From NCBI GenBank assembly GCA_021234155.1, contig JAJEKV010000050.1:3310488-3374487 (forward strand): DNA of 64,000 nucleotides, in the 5' to 3' direction. Both the position numbers and the translations under genes were made by a program. This document shows positions 10,780 through 23,277 of this stretch, in pieces (the stretch's first letter is position 1; each line of letters begins with the position of its first letter). The notes beneath the pieces were generated by a model. The model was not told the origin of the DNA. It worked only from the letters and a program-made list of their open reading frames with translations, and did not search any database. This DNA is from Isoetes taiwanensis (taxonomy: Eukaryota; Streptophyta; Lycopodiopsida; Isoetales; Isoetaceae).

Positions 10780-11480
10780 CAATATAGTACTTGGGGAGCC
10801 ATTTTTTCCCCTGCTTTTTTGTTTTCCAGTCCGCCTTTCAGTGATGGCGAAGAAGGCCAAAGTAACGATGGAGCAAATTGAGCGCAATGAAGGCAGCATC
10901 CCTATAAATCACCTCATTATGAAGCTTTCGTTTGTATTTCAGTGGTTTTTTAGTTTAGACTTTTCTAAAACTTATATATTTGCTTGTCTTTGTAGGGATT
11001 CTGCACAGGCGTCTATCATGTCGGAATCTGATGGATCGTGGGTCGCTAGGTTTCAAGCTATGGCCACCGGGTTCAAGCTTTGCTAAAGCTTGTTTTGCTC
11101 TGGCCGATATTCTTCTTTTGCAAAGCCATACAAGCGATATTCCTTTGTTTTGCATGCAAGCCGGACAAGTAGTATTCCTCTGTTTTTTTTAATGCCATGC
11201 AAGCCATAGCGCAGAGGATTTAATCTTAAGATCTTGCTTTGGCATAGACCGGATTTGGATTCAGCATCAACCGCTACAAAGGGGATGGTTTAATCTGTTA
11301 ATTAGGCTCCAATTTTTCTTCCTTAGCTCCAAGGCTTTCTCCTGCAATCTACAGCGCTTGCATTGTGTCCATGTTTAAGCATAGCTCCACTCCCGCTTCT
11401 TCCCTTTCTTCTCTAGTCGGTCCTGTCTAAAGAAACAGAGTCTCTGTTAACAGAGTTATTAACCGGCTGGAAACCGGAGA

Positions 11481-11512
11481 TGCAGAATGGTAGACCCAAA
11501 TACCATTCTGCA
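11481..11512. other. 32-bp perfect palindrome with 8-nt loop
   Basis: TGCAGAATGGTA, loop GACCCAAA, TACCATTCTGCA. It is a 12-bp perfect inverted repeat, with a nearby GCCACGTGGC palindrome at about 11524. It could be the end of a small foldback element or a cruciform site; nothing shows which. Confidence 0.6.
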
Positions 11513-13740
11513 ATGGAGAGGAATGCCACGTGGCACGTTTATATTAATACGCAACAAAAAATGGCGACCCAAGTACTATATTGTAATGCTAATATCTAGC
11601 ATGTATGCTTGGATCATATTCTCATATATGCATTTTCAGATTTGTACCATTTCTCATGTGGAAAATATCCTAACTTTGATACTATCAAATTCTAGCACAA
11701 CTCGCTTATGTATTGACCTTGCTTAAGCATAGCAACCTCCACGTGCGCCAAACAAACCATGGGAGCACTGACTTTGCTCTGAAAAGAAAAATATCATCAA
11801 TATTATTGTTGCAAGATTTCGACGTGTACAATTCCGCGAACGTGTTCTTGTCCTAATGATTACACAAAATATATTCATAGTTGTTTGCAATGGAAATAAT
11901 TTGTTTGTCTTGATGTTATTGTGCTTCTTAGTAATTAATATTTAGGCGGCTTTAGTTAGGGCCCGATGGGCCCAATATTTTTTTTTAATAAAACTACCAA
12001 AACACAACTACCATTAACATTATTAACACAAACCATTGCATCTAACGCATTTAAATTAAAATCCCCCTGAAACCCCCTTTGGTTTGGGTGCATATTTACA
12101 CGGGGGGTTACGTAGGGCAGCGAGAGCCCTAAAAATTTATAATATATGTACATAAAGTACATTTTCTCAAACCTTATAGTATTTTGCAAACCTCAATATA
12201 CAGTATACAAAAACTTGTACAGGTATACCCCACAAACGAGGATCGCTATGTACGGTCCAGATCAAGGAATAAAGGGCAAATATGCCCATCTGACAACTCT
12301 CGGTGCTCGGAGTAAAATAGAGCCCGTTGGGGGATTCTGCAACCCAGATACTTTTGCTCTAAAATCCACAACTTCAAGTGACCTTGAACCATTTTGCAAT
12401 GCGCACATGTCATATTATAGCCCAGGTTCAAGCAAACATGGCCAGCATAGAGAATGATTTGACCTATGGTAGTATTTCTTTAGCGACTTTTGGACATGTA
12501 TCATGGGTTAGTTGACAAACATTTTAGGATCGTGCATTGTTTTCGTACCATATATAGTACGTGTAATGTACGCCTAAAAGAGTATAATATATATCGTGCA
12601 ATTGTTCAACAACCACTTGCTAGTACTTAACTACAAAAATATAATATTCTAATCACATATATTCACGATGGGAACATAAATTTCAACTGGAGGCCCTTTA
12701 CACAAACTCCCAGAACCAAACAACCAAAGAGGGTAGAGATTGCTTTAAACGACTTGTCGTTTCCTAAAAGAAGATGAAGATTTCATGCCACGATGCAAGT
12801 TTGGATGATGATAGTGTAAAGAAACCAAGGGTTGGATTTATACGACTGACATATCACACCTAGAATAGAAGAGCGATGAAGCAAAGGTTTCTTCAATCAG
12901 TATGCGAGCTGAGTAGAATACAACCAAATAACATGGTTTCCCTTATATCAATATTGAGATGAGTATAATATGGCCAAACAACATGTTCCTTGTTATCAAT
13001 ATTCGAGCTTTTTGGAGGCTTTGGAGTGCAAATTGTATGAACTCATGAAGCCAGTTATTTTAGGTTGATCACTAGAACACGGTTTCTTATTCTCCATCAA
13101 CCATGAGATTTTTATAGCTGCTCTATTGGCGAGAATTCGGAGAACTCTAGAACTGGTTGTTTACTTGTGAATGCTGCCATATATGATTAGCACATGTCAC
13201 CAATGTCGCTCATTCATAATACATCGTACGAACCGTGAGAATTGGTCATATCTGAATTGGTGGCTAACCATGAAGACAGATAGATAGTACTTTTTACGTC
13301 ATATCACATGGAAGAAGAACCGAGAGCGAATGAAGCAGCGGCAACGGAGGATAAGCAGGCAGCGAGGGAGTTGCGAGATGAGAATCCGATATAGGTAAGG
13401 AGGGACTGCCATATTGTGTCGCAGTCACGAAAGGCAGGATGAGCACTTCACGAGAGGACGAGGAGGAGGAGGAGGAGAAGGTGGCGTGAGGGTCCGGGGG
13501 GGACGACCCACCATGCGGGTATCGACGTGGACTAGGCACCAGAGGTCTAACAACAAATGACATAGACACACCCAGAGAAGGATAGCATGATGGGGGAGAA
13601 ATGGAGAGGGAAGACTTAAGAACAAAGGAATAGGAGGGGTGGGGACGCAAAAATATAAAAAAATGGGCCTTTTTAAGCAAAAATATAAAAAAGGGGGCCT
13701 TTAAAAGGCCCTTAATAATGGCCATTGTGTCCCATTTCGT
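11513..13740. other. Long AT-rich interval without recognisable genes
   Basis: Short spurious frames only. A GC-richer patch at about 13300-13740 has AGGAGGAGG-type simple sequence and two AAAATATAAAAAA-GGGCCTTT repeats. I see no supported feature. Confidence 0.4.
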
Positions 13741-14429
13741 AGCGGCCGTACCCGGCGGGGTGCCGCGTGTCTGCTGTAACGGTAACGGGTCAGAAGTTTT
13801 CAGCCACCGTTAGGGCAGGGGGTTAGTTAAGGCGGCGACGGAATTTTCCCCTGGTTCCGGCCGAAGCTTCTTACCAAGAGGAACTCGGCCCAGTGTCTAA
13901 GATCCGATGCGATAATCGGTTTTCGGAGATCTCATCAATCCGGTATGCTACCCCTGGCCAATTTGATCCATTCCGTGTCCATCCCTGCCTTTTTTCCGCA
14001 TCGACAGCTTGCAATCTGTGCTTTATGTGGAGCAAACCGCCCAATTCCTTCTTTCTAGTACTCCTACGGCCCCAGCATCGAAGGTGTGAGCTCCAGTTGG
14101 GTTTTTTCTTCTCTTCCGTTTGCCCTCTTTCGCCCTCATGAAACCCATCTGTTTTTAAGCCGGGCTTTTCCTTTGTAGTTTTCGCAATTGGTGAATGGTG
14201 CGTTGAAAAGGAAGATATTGGCTTCTAGCAGTTGCTTTGCTTATATTTCGGCCGAATATGGTGGTTTTTGGAATGGAAGAGGGTGCATGTGTTTGTAGTT
14301 TGAGGTTCTTTTGAATGATTGCTTGACTTGGGACTAGAGATCTTGCCGGAGCAGGAGGTGTAATTTGGCAGGTTTGATTTGGAGGATGGAAGGGTGAAAG
14401 ATTAGGTATTGCATTTGAGTCATGTAAAA

Positions 14430-14799
14430 ATGCAATCTCCTTGTTCAGATACCTCTGATGCATCGTCAAGAAATGACATTGAAAAAGTCGTAGAAACGTC
14501 TTCATCTTCACAGTCGGCAAGTCCGGGCCAAGAAGTGCGGCCTTTGGTAGTAACAGCGGCACCATTCAGAGTTGTGGAATTACCAAATCCTCATCTCAAG
14601 GAACCCAGTCGGAAGTCTCGAATCCTAGCAGCTATTGTGGCCATTTTCATCTTGGCAGGTCTGCTCACTATTTCTATCATCCTTCCACTGAAGAGATTTT
14701 CTCCTAAGAAATCCCCTCCTGTAGAAGCTGCAAATTTTCCTCCTACAACAATTGCAAACCAGAAATTTGTCAGGCTTTCAAGATGGGAGCTCAGAAATG
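14430..14799 (+). CDS. Possible first exon of a single-pass membrane protein
   Basis: An open frame from ATG 14430 encodes about 123 residues. It has a Ser-rich acidic N-terminus (about 1-30), a linker, a basic cluster (PSRKSR, about 60), a hydrophobic span of about 20 residues containing AIVAIFILAGLLTI, and then KRFSPKKSPP and a soluble start including QKFVRLSRWELRN. This is the layout of a type II (signal-anchor) protein. A donor ATG/GTAAAG follows at 14799/14800. A GC-rich segment upstream (13740-14150) could be a promoter or 5' UTR. An in-frame ATG at 14409 would add seven residues. I cannot name the family. Joining to the next acceptor (TTTTTCAG near 14870) gives only a short extension before a stop, so the gene may be truncated or the exon structure different. 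Confidence 0.45.
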
Positions 14800-15067
14800 G
14801 TAAAGGCTTTTGCACACTTCTGTTCGATTTCTGTTTTAATTGAGATACATGTGGGCAATTTGTTTTTCAGATCTTGCTAAATCATTTATCTTTTCTGGAT
14901 AGATTTGTTTTTAAGTAGAGTTTTTTCCTTCATATGTCTTGCACAGTCTACCTACCACTTCGGTAGAGGGAATATTTACCAAACAGATGTGTTTGCTTCC
15001 TTTTTGCCAATTGTTTTTGTGTGATATCTTAGTAACTGGTAAAACTGAACACACAAATTTAGTTGAG

Positions 15068-15069
<2 letters not shown>

Positions 15070-15098
<29 letters not shown>
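15070..15098 (+). repeat. 29-bp poly(T) tract
   Basis: An uninterrupted T run directly before GCAG. It could be a strong polypyrimidine tract for the small exon-like segment at 15103-15142, or the inverted tail of a retroposed sequence. Confidence 0.9.
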
Positions 15099-15100
<2 letters not shown>

Positions 15101-15102
15101 AG

Positions 15103-15142
15103 GCTTTGGAAGGTGATATGCAATGTGTGCCATGCCGATTAG
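15103..15142 (+). CDS. Candidate 40-bp internal exon
   Basis: A segment bounded by T-run/GCAG and by GATTAG/GTATGT, both good plant splice sites. One frame reads ALEGDMQCVPCRL. Phase does not join cleanly to the 14430-14799 exon, so linkage to that gene is uncertain. Confidence 0.25.
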
Positions 15143-17196
15143 GTATGTTTTGAGATGGTGGAAACTTAATTTACATGATGAACTGAGGCAGATGACTGTA
15201 ACAGCACTGCGGCATGATTGCTTACTGAAAATACTGGATTATATTTATATAACCCAATGATAAGGGCAGGGGATTTCAAAGTGAATTCTTCTGCATCTAA
15301 CCTCTCACAGAATATAGCCAGTTTTACATGTAAAGGTATAAGGGGAACCCTTTGGAGTTTGGTTCCTGTTAGCTAATTCTACACTGTAAGTGTATGGAAA
15401 AGTTTTGGAGATTCTCTGAAGTTGAAGATGCAAGCACAAAGTATGTTGCCATATGTTCTGCATTTGAAGGTAGCAGTTTTGCCATTTTGCAGAATTTTAC
15501 CATTGCAAAAATCATCTCCCAGAATATGCTGCATGACCTCTATTCATGTTTTCTAACTGTTCATATTTTTTAATATTATGATGTAGAAGAATCATAACAT
15601 CCCTTCACAGAATTTGCTTGTATAGCAATGTAAACCTTCTTGTTGAATAATATTTTCTGTTGATACATGCTTCTTGAAATCATGTATTTAAGGTGGGAGA
15701 TTTTATGCTTAAATTTGCTTAAAGCTATGATAAAGATCTGATACCTGAGATCTTTCTTAATTCTGTGAGAAGATGCTTGGTGGTTAATGGATAATGACAG
15801 TGCTATCACAGGGACTGCTTGGTATAGAATAGGAGAGAGAATGATTCCTTTTATATCTTGCAGAGAAAAGTGCCTTTGCTCCTGGAGAGATATGGTAGCT
15901 TTATTTGAATAAGTACACAGGCATGGGAATCATTAAAGGTGTGCACGCACATCCACTTTTCAAAGGCTCCTAGCCTTGACTCTTGGATCAAAGAGAGCAG
16001 ATGTCTGTTTAACATTAGGTGTAGAAAGGGTTTAAGTACCTCAACAATTATATGCTACGATATGCTTATGTTGATTGTTATATTTTTCATGTTGTGGAAT
16101 TGCACTCTCACTTCCTTTGGATACTCGTAGAGGTGGCGGTCCTGTTTTTTTTTTACTTTTTAAAATCTTTTTTACCCACTTCTCTAAGAATTGCTTCTGT
16201 GCTTTACAACTTTACCAAATTTGAAAGGACATTCAATAATCTGGAAAACAAAATTGACGGCCTTAGATTCCCCAAGTTTGGAACACAGAATTTTAAGGTT
16301 GAAATATCCAGGCAGCGGGCAGCCAAAATTTTTTCTGGTGATGAAAATTACCTCTTCCATATTTCAATGGTCTTCGTGCGTACAACATCTAGTACTCACT
16401 TTCACATAAGATAACTTTTAATAATTATTTTATACATAAAAATTAGTTGACTTTTAGGCAAGGCTTGCATGTCCTCCATGACACTGTGATGACACATAAC
16501 TAGTTAGACTAATAAATTAAGTGTCGTCTTATTTAGTATATCGAGTTGTCCTTTTTGGAAACAAAAGTAAAATTGCTAGCATGCGATTAACAATCTTGTA
16601 AACAAATGTACTACAAATTTGTAATTTTGTGCATATGCTGCAATTGTGATACAGGCATACACATCCTAGATGTTCCCATGCTCGTCTAATTGCAACGTAG
16701 AAATGTCACTCTATTTCGATGTTGCTTGAACGCGTAGAAGACACTGCAACTAGGATGCCGCACTATGGCATGCAATGTTAAAAAATAAATAAACAACGTG
16801 CCAAGGCACTATAAATTGCCCTTGGCAATGCTAGCATGACATTGTTTAAGTTTTTATATTCAATATTTTGATTGTTTTGGTGGTTAGTGCTATATGATAT
16901 ATTGGGTATAACAATTTATTTGTATGCCTAAATTAAACATCAAAATTGCATTGGAAAAGTTAAATGATTGGAAGATGTTTGATGCATTTTATGTAATCTT
17001 TTATTCAACTAGTTGTTAATTGAATTGAATTGATTTCAGTGTCCAAGAAGACCGAGAGACTCAATACAAGAAAGAGCACAGGAAGCCCTTTATTATAAGA
17101 CGACTAAAACCCCCTCTTTCAAAGGGCTTTCAATGAGAAACCCTTAATACTAAACGTATCCCTGATGAATATGTATACATCAATGTGTTGCTGGCG
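15143..17196. other. AT-rich interval, possibly intronic
   Basis: No domain recognised. An open stretch at about 16190-16410 (containing KIDGLRFPKFG and QRAAKIFSGDENYL) looks mildly protein-like but has no start, stop or splice support. Confidence 0.3.
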
Positions 17197-17350
17197 ACAT
17201 AGTTGAGTCTCATCAATCAAGAACCTCCAAGCTATAAAATGCTAGTGGCGTCACTGCAGGCATCTGTAAAAGCACATGCAGTGACTCAAACTGACATATC
17301 ATGCTCGAATAGTCGTAAATGTGAAGAGTATGACATTCATCTTCAATCGC
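17197..17350. repeat. Dispersed repeat, copy 1
   Basis: Shares blocks TCAAGAACCT, ATGCTAGTG, GCAGGCATCT, AAAAGCACAT and AATCGCTC in the same order with 36848-37030. Family unknown. Confidence 0.6.
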
Positions 17351-17430
17351 TCCCGTTTGATCATCTTCAATTGCCCATCTAAATATTCTAATTTGAAGAG
17401 GATGTGCACTAGTGCGAATCGGTGCAATAG

Positions 17431-17518
17431 ACAGACAGACAGGCAGACAAGCAAACAAGCAGACAGACAGACATACAAGGTTTTTTTATATCCACGGATG
17501 GATGGATGGATGGATAGG
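17431..17518. repeat. AGAC/AGCA and GGAT microsatellites
   Basis: An (AGAC)n-type array at about 17431-17476 and (GGAT)n at about 17495-17515. Confidence 0.85.
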
Positions 17519-18243
17519 AAAATGTGCTAACAAGCATTCTTGTGGGCCATGAACAAGTGGAAATTAATCTAGCTTTTGTAACGTGTTGTCTTGACTATCT
17601 CCAAGGCACAACCATTCTCAAAGTCTATTGAGCACGTATGCATTGAGATATTGCTTTACTGAGTGAGTTCTTCTTTGTTATCCACACACACACATACATG
17701 TTCATGCACATTCTATTTGGAATATGTATTTTTCATTCCAACGAGCTTTAAGATGATGTGGATCCATGGCCATTTGTAAGCAAACTTTGAAAGTCGAGTG
17801 CTCCAAGCTAGCACATTGAAGAGGAAGGAATCATGGGTGTAAATTCTATACTGGTGTACATAAAACACTGTCCGAACATATGCTTTATTTGCTGAAAGTT
17901 CGCTTGGTATTCCCTCCAGGTGATATCCAGCAAAATTCCAATAGAATCGACCATCTACCAAGAATAGCATATGCAGTTCCATAATGGCAAGGATTGCTGA
18001 CTAGAATCTCCAAAGCCGCGGGAACTCTGATTGGGGGGATGAGATCTCCATTTGTGATGGGTGGGAGAAATCACAATTTAGAATTGGAATTCAAGAATTG
18101 CAATTCCAATTCCAATTCATACATTTCAAACAAATCTTGCATTGTTCCAATTGATTTCTCAATTTGGAACTATAATTCATGTCTCGTGAAATTCAATTGA
18201 TAGCTCCCTTGAAAGCATTGATTCAAATAGAAAAAATATTTTC

Positions 18244-19215
18244 TTGCAAATTCAAGCTGAAAATAAAAGAAAGTTTCGAGAGGGGAAGAGGCAAAGAGAG
18301 AAGGAAGACAATCCTCTTGCCAATACCAAAGATTGTGGTGTTTTGAGTAAAAGAAAATTGCAGGAATTTTCAAAGAATTTGGAAGATTATTTCTTTATTA
18401 TCACAAATAATTTTGCGTCAAAACTAGACAAAGGAAAGTTAGCATCAGGATTGTTCAAGGAAATCATACATCTTCCACTACATCTTGATGTAGCAGATTC
18501 AAAAGAAAATGCACTTATGAGGAATTTAATTTTGAATGTGAAAGAGAATTTCAAGCTCAAAAATATGATAGAAATATTAATGTTCTCCAAGCAAAAAAGA
18601 ATACACTGCAAATGAATTCACCTTCAATAAAAAGAATGAATCAATCAGCAATAGCAAGACTTCTATCTATTCAAAGATGAACTTTAGCAGCAACATTTTA
18701 GAGACGCATGTGTGCAGAATTTGAAACAGGTCCTTGGCCAATGTTTCAAAGGAGAAGAAGATCTGATGCACTGTCAGATTAAGCAATAACAAAGATAAAG
18801 AAATTCTGGGATAAGAATACTAGGATCCCACCATATAAAAAGCATGTGAAGAAACATGTGAGTGAAACAGGTGAAAAGATTGACCATCCTATCACTTGTA
18901 AACAAACAAGTAATCACTTGTTTGTAAATTTTCTTTTTGTATTTTACACAATATTGTTGTTGAAGCTGTTTTATGACCAGTTGTAGTTTTATCTTCAATT
19001 CAAGAAAGGATATCCTGAGTTCAATATATATCAGCAAGCTTTTGAAATGCTTAAACCAAGCTATGTTAGGAGATTGCAAAAAAGAGAGACTTGTTGTTGC
19101 CAGTACTACATGCATCTTGATTTTCCCATGCAAGCAATTAACAACATGAGGTCTGCTCCTTATGGTGTGCACAAAGATTGCCAGTGTATGTGGACCAAAT
19201 GCAACATGCAATGCT
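18244..19215 (+). pseudogene. Decayed repeat-encoded protein with a RETCCC motif
   Basis: A lysine-rich open frame (18244-18615, 123 codons) is followed, after stops and frame changes, by KFWDKNTRIPPYKKHVKKHV (about 18793-18855) and then YVRRLQKRETCCCQYYMHL (about 19062-19118). The order of an FWxxNTR..KK box followed by an RETCCC box recalls a multicopy protein type of unknown function that I believe occurs in repeat-rich eukaryotic genomes. I cannot name it with certainty. Several stops make this copy non-functional. Confidence 0.4.
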
Positions 19216-19709
19216 AAAGATAATATTTTCAAATCTACAAGTTAGCATTGGAGAAATGTGCGATGTCTTAAAATAGAAGCAGATATGAAAAATCACTTGA
19301 TTAAATAGAACAACAATTGTGCAAAAGTGATGTAAAATATTCATTGATAAATTAAGAAGTATATCCAGAGTGATACACAATTGGCCAGCCTACATGAACA
19401 CCCAAATTGGTCAGCCTTACAATATTAGGCTAATGACAACAAAATTTTTAGCTTATCTTTGACAAACCATTTCAGGTGCTGCAAAGTAGAGTTGTTGATA
19501 GACATGCTATCTGATAGTTCACTTAACCATTTTATAAATGTAGAGTAATAGATAGAAAAAATAACCTGTTGAGGAAATGTTAACTTTGCTGCATCCAACA
19601 TCTTTAGAATATCTATAGTCTGCAGATCGAAGAACTCCACATGTTGTGCTCTCTTCAACAGTTCCTTCTAGTTCTCATCATCCACTACTAGTGCCCACAA
19701 CAATGAAAT

Positions 19710-20700
19710 GAATAGAATAGAATAGAATAGTTTTTTTAACGTCCACGGAGACCAATAGGTCATGGGACCCATACAATGGGCTAGTACAATCGTTACTACT
19801 AGGATTAAAAAACCCCTGCCTCGAAAGGTTTTCAAGGGAAAAACCTTTGCAGTAATGATGATACTAGACACGCGGAGATAATGACTACTGAGGGCTCAGT
19901 AATTGCAGATGTTTATCTAGAACCTCAAGTATGTATAATGCCAAGTCATGCACGGATGGTGCTCACGAGAAGTTGTGGGCGTGGAATGGAATGCTAAGGT
20001 CAAAAAAATGATTCGGACTATCTCAAAAGCGGGGCAACTTCCGGAAGAGTATGGCTTTCATCTTCAACAACACATAATGCGGCGGCGAGGCACATAGTCT
20101 CGCTTCTCGCGGCAATTCGCGGCGCTCCCATCTACTCTCAATCCGTAGCTTTGTGGGACCCGTACTAATTGATGCAATAGCTACAAGCTTGTTCTGGACA
20201 ATGAAGCAAGCAAATAAGCTTGGGGCCCCTGGTGCCAAGGTGGGATTTATGTGTGCATGATAATGACCGGTTTTCACTTGGGCCAAAGTAACCGCGTCCC
20301 ATATCTTTTGAGAAAAAAGCGACCATTGAGATATTGTTGCAAAAGCTTCGGGATCGAGCCCGACAAGCATCGAGGCGGTTACTTTCAGTTTACCGCGACC
20401 CAGCGGGCAAACCATGTAGTGCAATGCTCTTTCCAACATCGTTTCAAGCGAGGAGATTCACCATGGCAAGTGCAAGAACAGGATACCTAACATCATCCAT
20501 GTGGTGCACCTTGCAGATATAGTGGAGATGGCGCTTCATGGCAGAATGTTGAAGAGGCCAAAAACCTGTCTCTTGTAAAAGAATAGCATAGGGCACCGTT
20601 GTTTTAACTCCGAGGCTGTAAGTGAGAAAGGACTTTTGCACCCGCTCCAAGCTCTCCCAAGCACTAGCACTAATGATGGAATCCAGTAACAAACTTCTGC
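19710..20700 (-). mobile_element. 5'-truncated LINE, copy 1 (same family as the 44/56-kb LINE)
   Basis: Read on the minus strand, it begins with the end of the reverse transcriptase (WESLERVQKSFLTYSLGVK, then ILLQETGFWPLQHSAM). This aligns with the 56.5-kb LINE blocks LNTWNDL and LLRETGFLLLQ. It continues through a C-terminal region (20023-20439) to a 3' UTR with GTCCCATGACCTATTGGTCT and CCGTGGACGTTAAAAA. It ends in four GAATA/TATTC units (19710-19730). Frameshifts and stops are present. The upstream RT is missing, as expected for 5' truncation during target-primed insertion. Confidence 0.7.
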
Positions 20701-21874
20701 TCAATTTAATTTTTTCATCATGCCTGTTGCAATTATAGTTGTATAAGGTGGAGACAAAATATACTGAATCATCCACCAAAATACATCCTAATTTATATTG
20801 AGGAAACTAGCAGTACACCCTTTTCCAAAGGTTTCATAAACATTAGTTTGTCAGCACCATGAAACATGAAAGAGATTCTGTCACAAAGCTCTTGTCCCCA
20901 TATAAAAATAAACCTATGTAGATGATATGCAAACAACTTTTCCAATACTTTTTTGTATTGAAAGTTGTTATAGATGACCATATAGCCAAGTCATAATGGA
21001 TACTTACCTGGCTTAACAATTTCCTAACACCAGATCTGAGTAAAACTATCTTGTTTTCTGTACTCTATAATGTGTGGCTCAGGTACTCTATAATCTCGAC
21101 AGCCACATCCGAATGAATTTGCCGAGGATCTGAGAGAGCTTGTTTACGCTAAAGTTGTGTATGAGAAATTTTGAATGCCTCTTGTGACAAATACAGTAAT
21201 ATCATAGGAAAATTTATGCCCACAATAGAACCTGATACTAAACCATGCTTAAAATGAGTTTGCCTTCCATGAGCATCAAGGCCCTGCGTAGCAAGATTAT
21301 GACAGGATATAGGCTACCTAAATAGTTGACTATGTAGGAAGGTAGGAAGAAGTTTTATATTTCGGGTATTATATTTTCTATTTATATAATCTATAGTATT
21401 CTGATTGCAGAATCACGCTCTGCTACGATTCTAGAAACTGCTTAGACGTAGAACATCAAAGAGCATGCTTCACCAATTAAGAGATACATAGATCTAGAAG
21501 CGAAGAAGCACTTTGAGAATCATGCAGATGATAAGCGGGGGAGGAGAGAAATTGGAAGTGAATAGTTGTCGTCTAATTGAGGCATCTCAAAAGCGCAACG
21601 CATCCATGTTGATGGCAGAGCATAGACATTGCCATAAAAATTACAGATCATAGAAATTTTGGCGATAATGGAAGCGTATATTTTTTTTTGAAGGGATTAT
21701 TTTATATTTTTCTTGAAATCCTTATAGAATTGAAGGCGGTCATTGAACTCATGTTCAAGAAAAGTACGTTCAAGGTCAAGATTTAAAACTCTATAAAAAT
21801 AAGCCTATGCTTTTGATTTAACCAACCAATTCGTTTAGCCGCCAATCTTCCTAAACCATATAAAGCTCACGCAC
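20701..21874. other. Interval without recognisable genes
   Basis: AT-rich sequence with no domain, splice or repeat signature that I can support. Confidence 0.35.
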
Positions 21875-22830
21875 TCAGTCTCTTCAAAAATTTCAAACAC
21901 ATTTTTGCATGGAGTTATAAAGATTTAAGAGGTATCAAAGAGGAGTTGGGGGAACTCACCATTCCTACCAAACCTGATGCATGCCCCATCTAGCAACAAC
22001 AGTACAAGCTCAACCCCGACTATCGTGACCGTGTCAAAGCCGAAATTGATAAATTCCTGGCCGCTGGACTTATTTATGAGGTCAAACATTCTGAATGGTT
22101 GAGCCCCATTGTTATTGCCCTTAAGCATAATGGAAAAATTCATGTTTGTGTGGATTACAAAAAACTCAATATGGCCATGGAACGTGATCATTTCCCACTA
22201 CCCTTCACGGATCAAGTCCTAGAAGAAGTAATTCCTTCATGGATGGTTTCTCTGGCTATAATCAAATTTCCATTTGAGCTAAAGATCAATTGAAAATGAC
22301 ATTCACCATGCCGTGAGGAACTTTTGCTTACAAAGTGGTGCCCTTTGGTTTGTCAAACTCACCATCTACTTTCCAGTGCATTATGCTTTTTGTTTTTCAG
22401 GATTATATGAAAGAAAATGCTTTTTTGCAAGTTTTCTAGGATGATTTTTCTGCTTACAGCTCCATAAACGACCATCCCATCAAACTTGAGCTTGTTTTTC
22501 AAAAATGTGATGAATCGTGCATTAAGTGTACCTTCTGCGTCACTTCAGGTGTTCTTCTTGGCCATGTTGTCAGTAAAGAAGACATTCCCATAGACCCTGC
22601 CAAGATCAGCTATGTGATCAAAGCTCATGCACCTACCAACATTAAAGAGACACGCTCCTTTCTTGGGAAAGTCAATTATTATGCTACCTTCATTCTTGGA
22701 CTAGCTGCCATTGCGGATCCCATTCATAAACTCACAGGTGATGAATCCACTTGGGCTTGGAATCCCTAGGTGGATGCATGCATTTCAAAAATTGAAGGTT
22801 CTGCTTACTGAAGCCCCTGTTCTTGTTGCG
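21875..22830 (+). pseudogene. Ty3/gypsy reverse transcriptase fragment
   Basis: Encodes the pol segment upstream of and across RT: PDYRDRVKAEIDKFLAAGLI-like sequence, VKHSEWLSPIVIALKHNG, VDYKKLN, DHFPLPF. After several stops comes a region homologous to the 49.2-49.5-kb thumb/connection of the large element (GHVVSKEDIP, DPAKI, then ANIKETRSFLGK). The wording matches the 44.8-55.8-kb element closely, so it is the same family. Multiple frameshifts are present and no LTR adjoins. Its orientation is opposite to the gag-protease copy at 24.1-28.0 kb, so it is not simply that copy's missing pol. Confidence 0.8.
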
Positions 22831-23159
22831 GCTATCTGGAATTTACGATTATGTGGGAACATATATGCAAGTTCTGGACCAATTAACAAAGTCAAAGTTA
22901 ACTTCTTGTAGTAATTGCCACTTTTGACCACCACATTGTCTGGGATAGAGTGGCCAACTGGAATAGAGATGCAAATGCGAGATCCATTAACAATATGGTG
23001 GAAAACGTGCATGCCCAACCCGTTTGCAACAGAGACTAGGAACTCATGGTATGGACCAACATATCCATTGGTAAATCGGGGATAGAGAACTAACATGGCT
23101 TTAAAACTAATCTTGAATAAGAAAAAATGGGATTCGACAGTCCTTGAAGAATCTAGTGG

Positions 23160-23277
23160 TCAATAATCTTTATCTTGCCTAGTCACCCTCTTAACGTGAA
23201 GACAACACTTCACACTGCCCTCAAATGAGCTAATCAGATGAGCCTTTGTTGCTTCCTGCAAAATATCTAAGTCCGCG
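23160..23277 (-). pseudogene. Histone H3-like histone-fold fragment
   Basis: The minus strand reads DLDILQEATKAHLIS, then SFEGSVKCCLHVKRVTRQDK, and ends at a TGA. It aligns without gaps to the end of helix 2, loop 2 and the start of helix 3 of histone H3, around the family's LQEA, LFED, C..H.KRVT and KD positions. By eye about 14 of 31 positions are identical. The N-terminal tail, the first helix and the C-terminal LARRIRG part are absent. The conserved loop residues KRVT and KD are kept. Divergence is too high for a canonical H3, so it is a relic, or an exon of a divergent H3 such as a centromeric variant. An acceptor-like TATTTTGCAG lies within the start. Confidence 0.55.

Noticed and set aside
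10676-11086. 136-codon frame containing MAKKAKVTMEQIERNEG
   Set aside because: Its first third is the GC-rich foldback element read through, and the rest has no domain or splice support.
13294-13725. 143-codon Ser/Pro-rich minus-strand frame
   Set aside because: Composition comes from AGGAGG/GGGG simple sequence and AAATATAAAAAA repeats. No recognisable domain.
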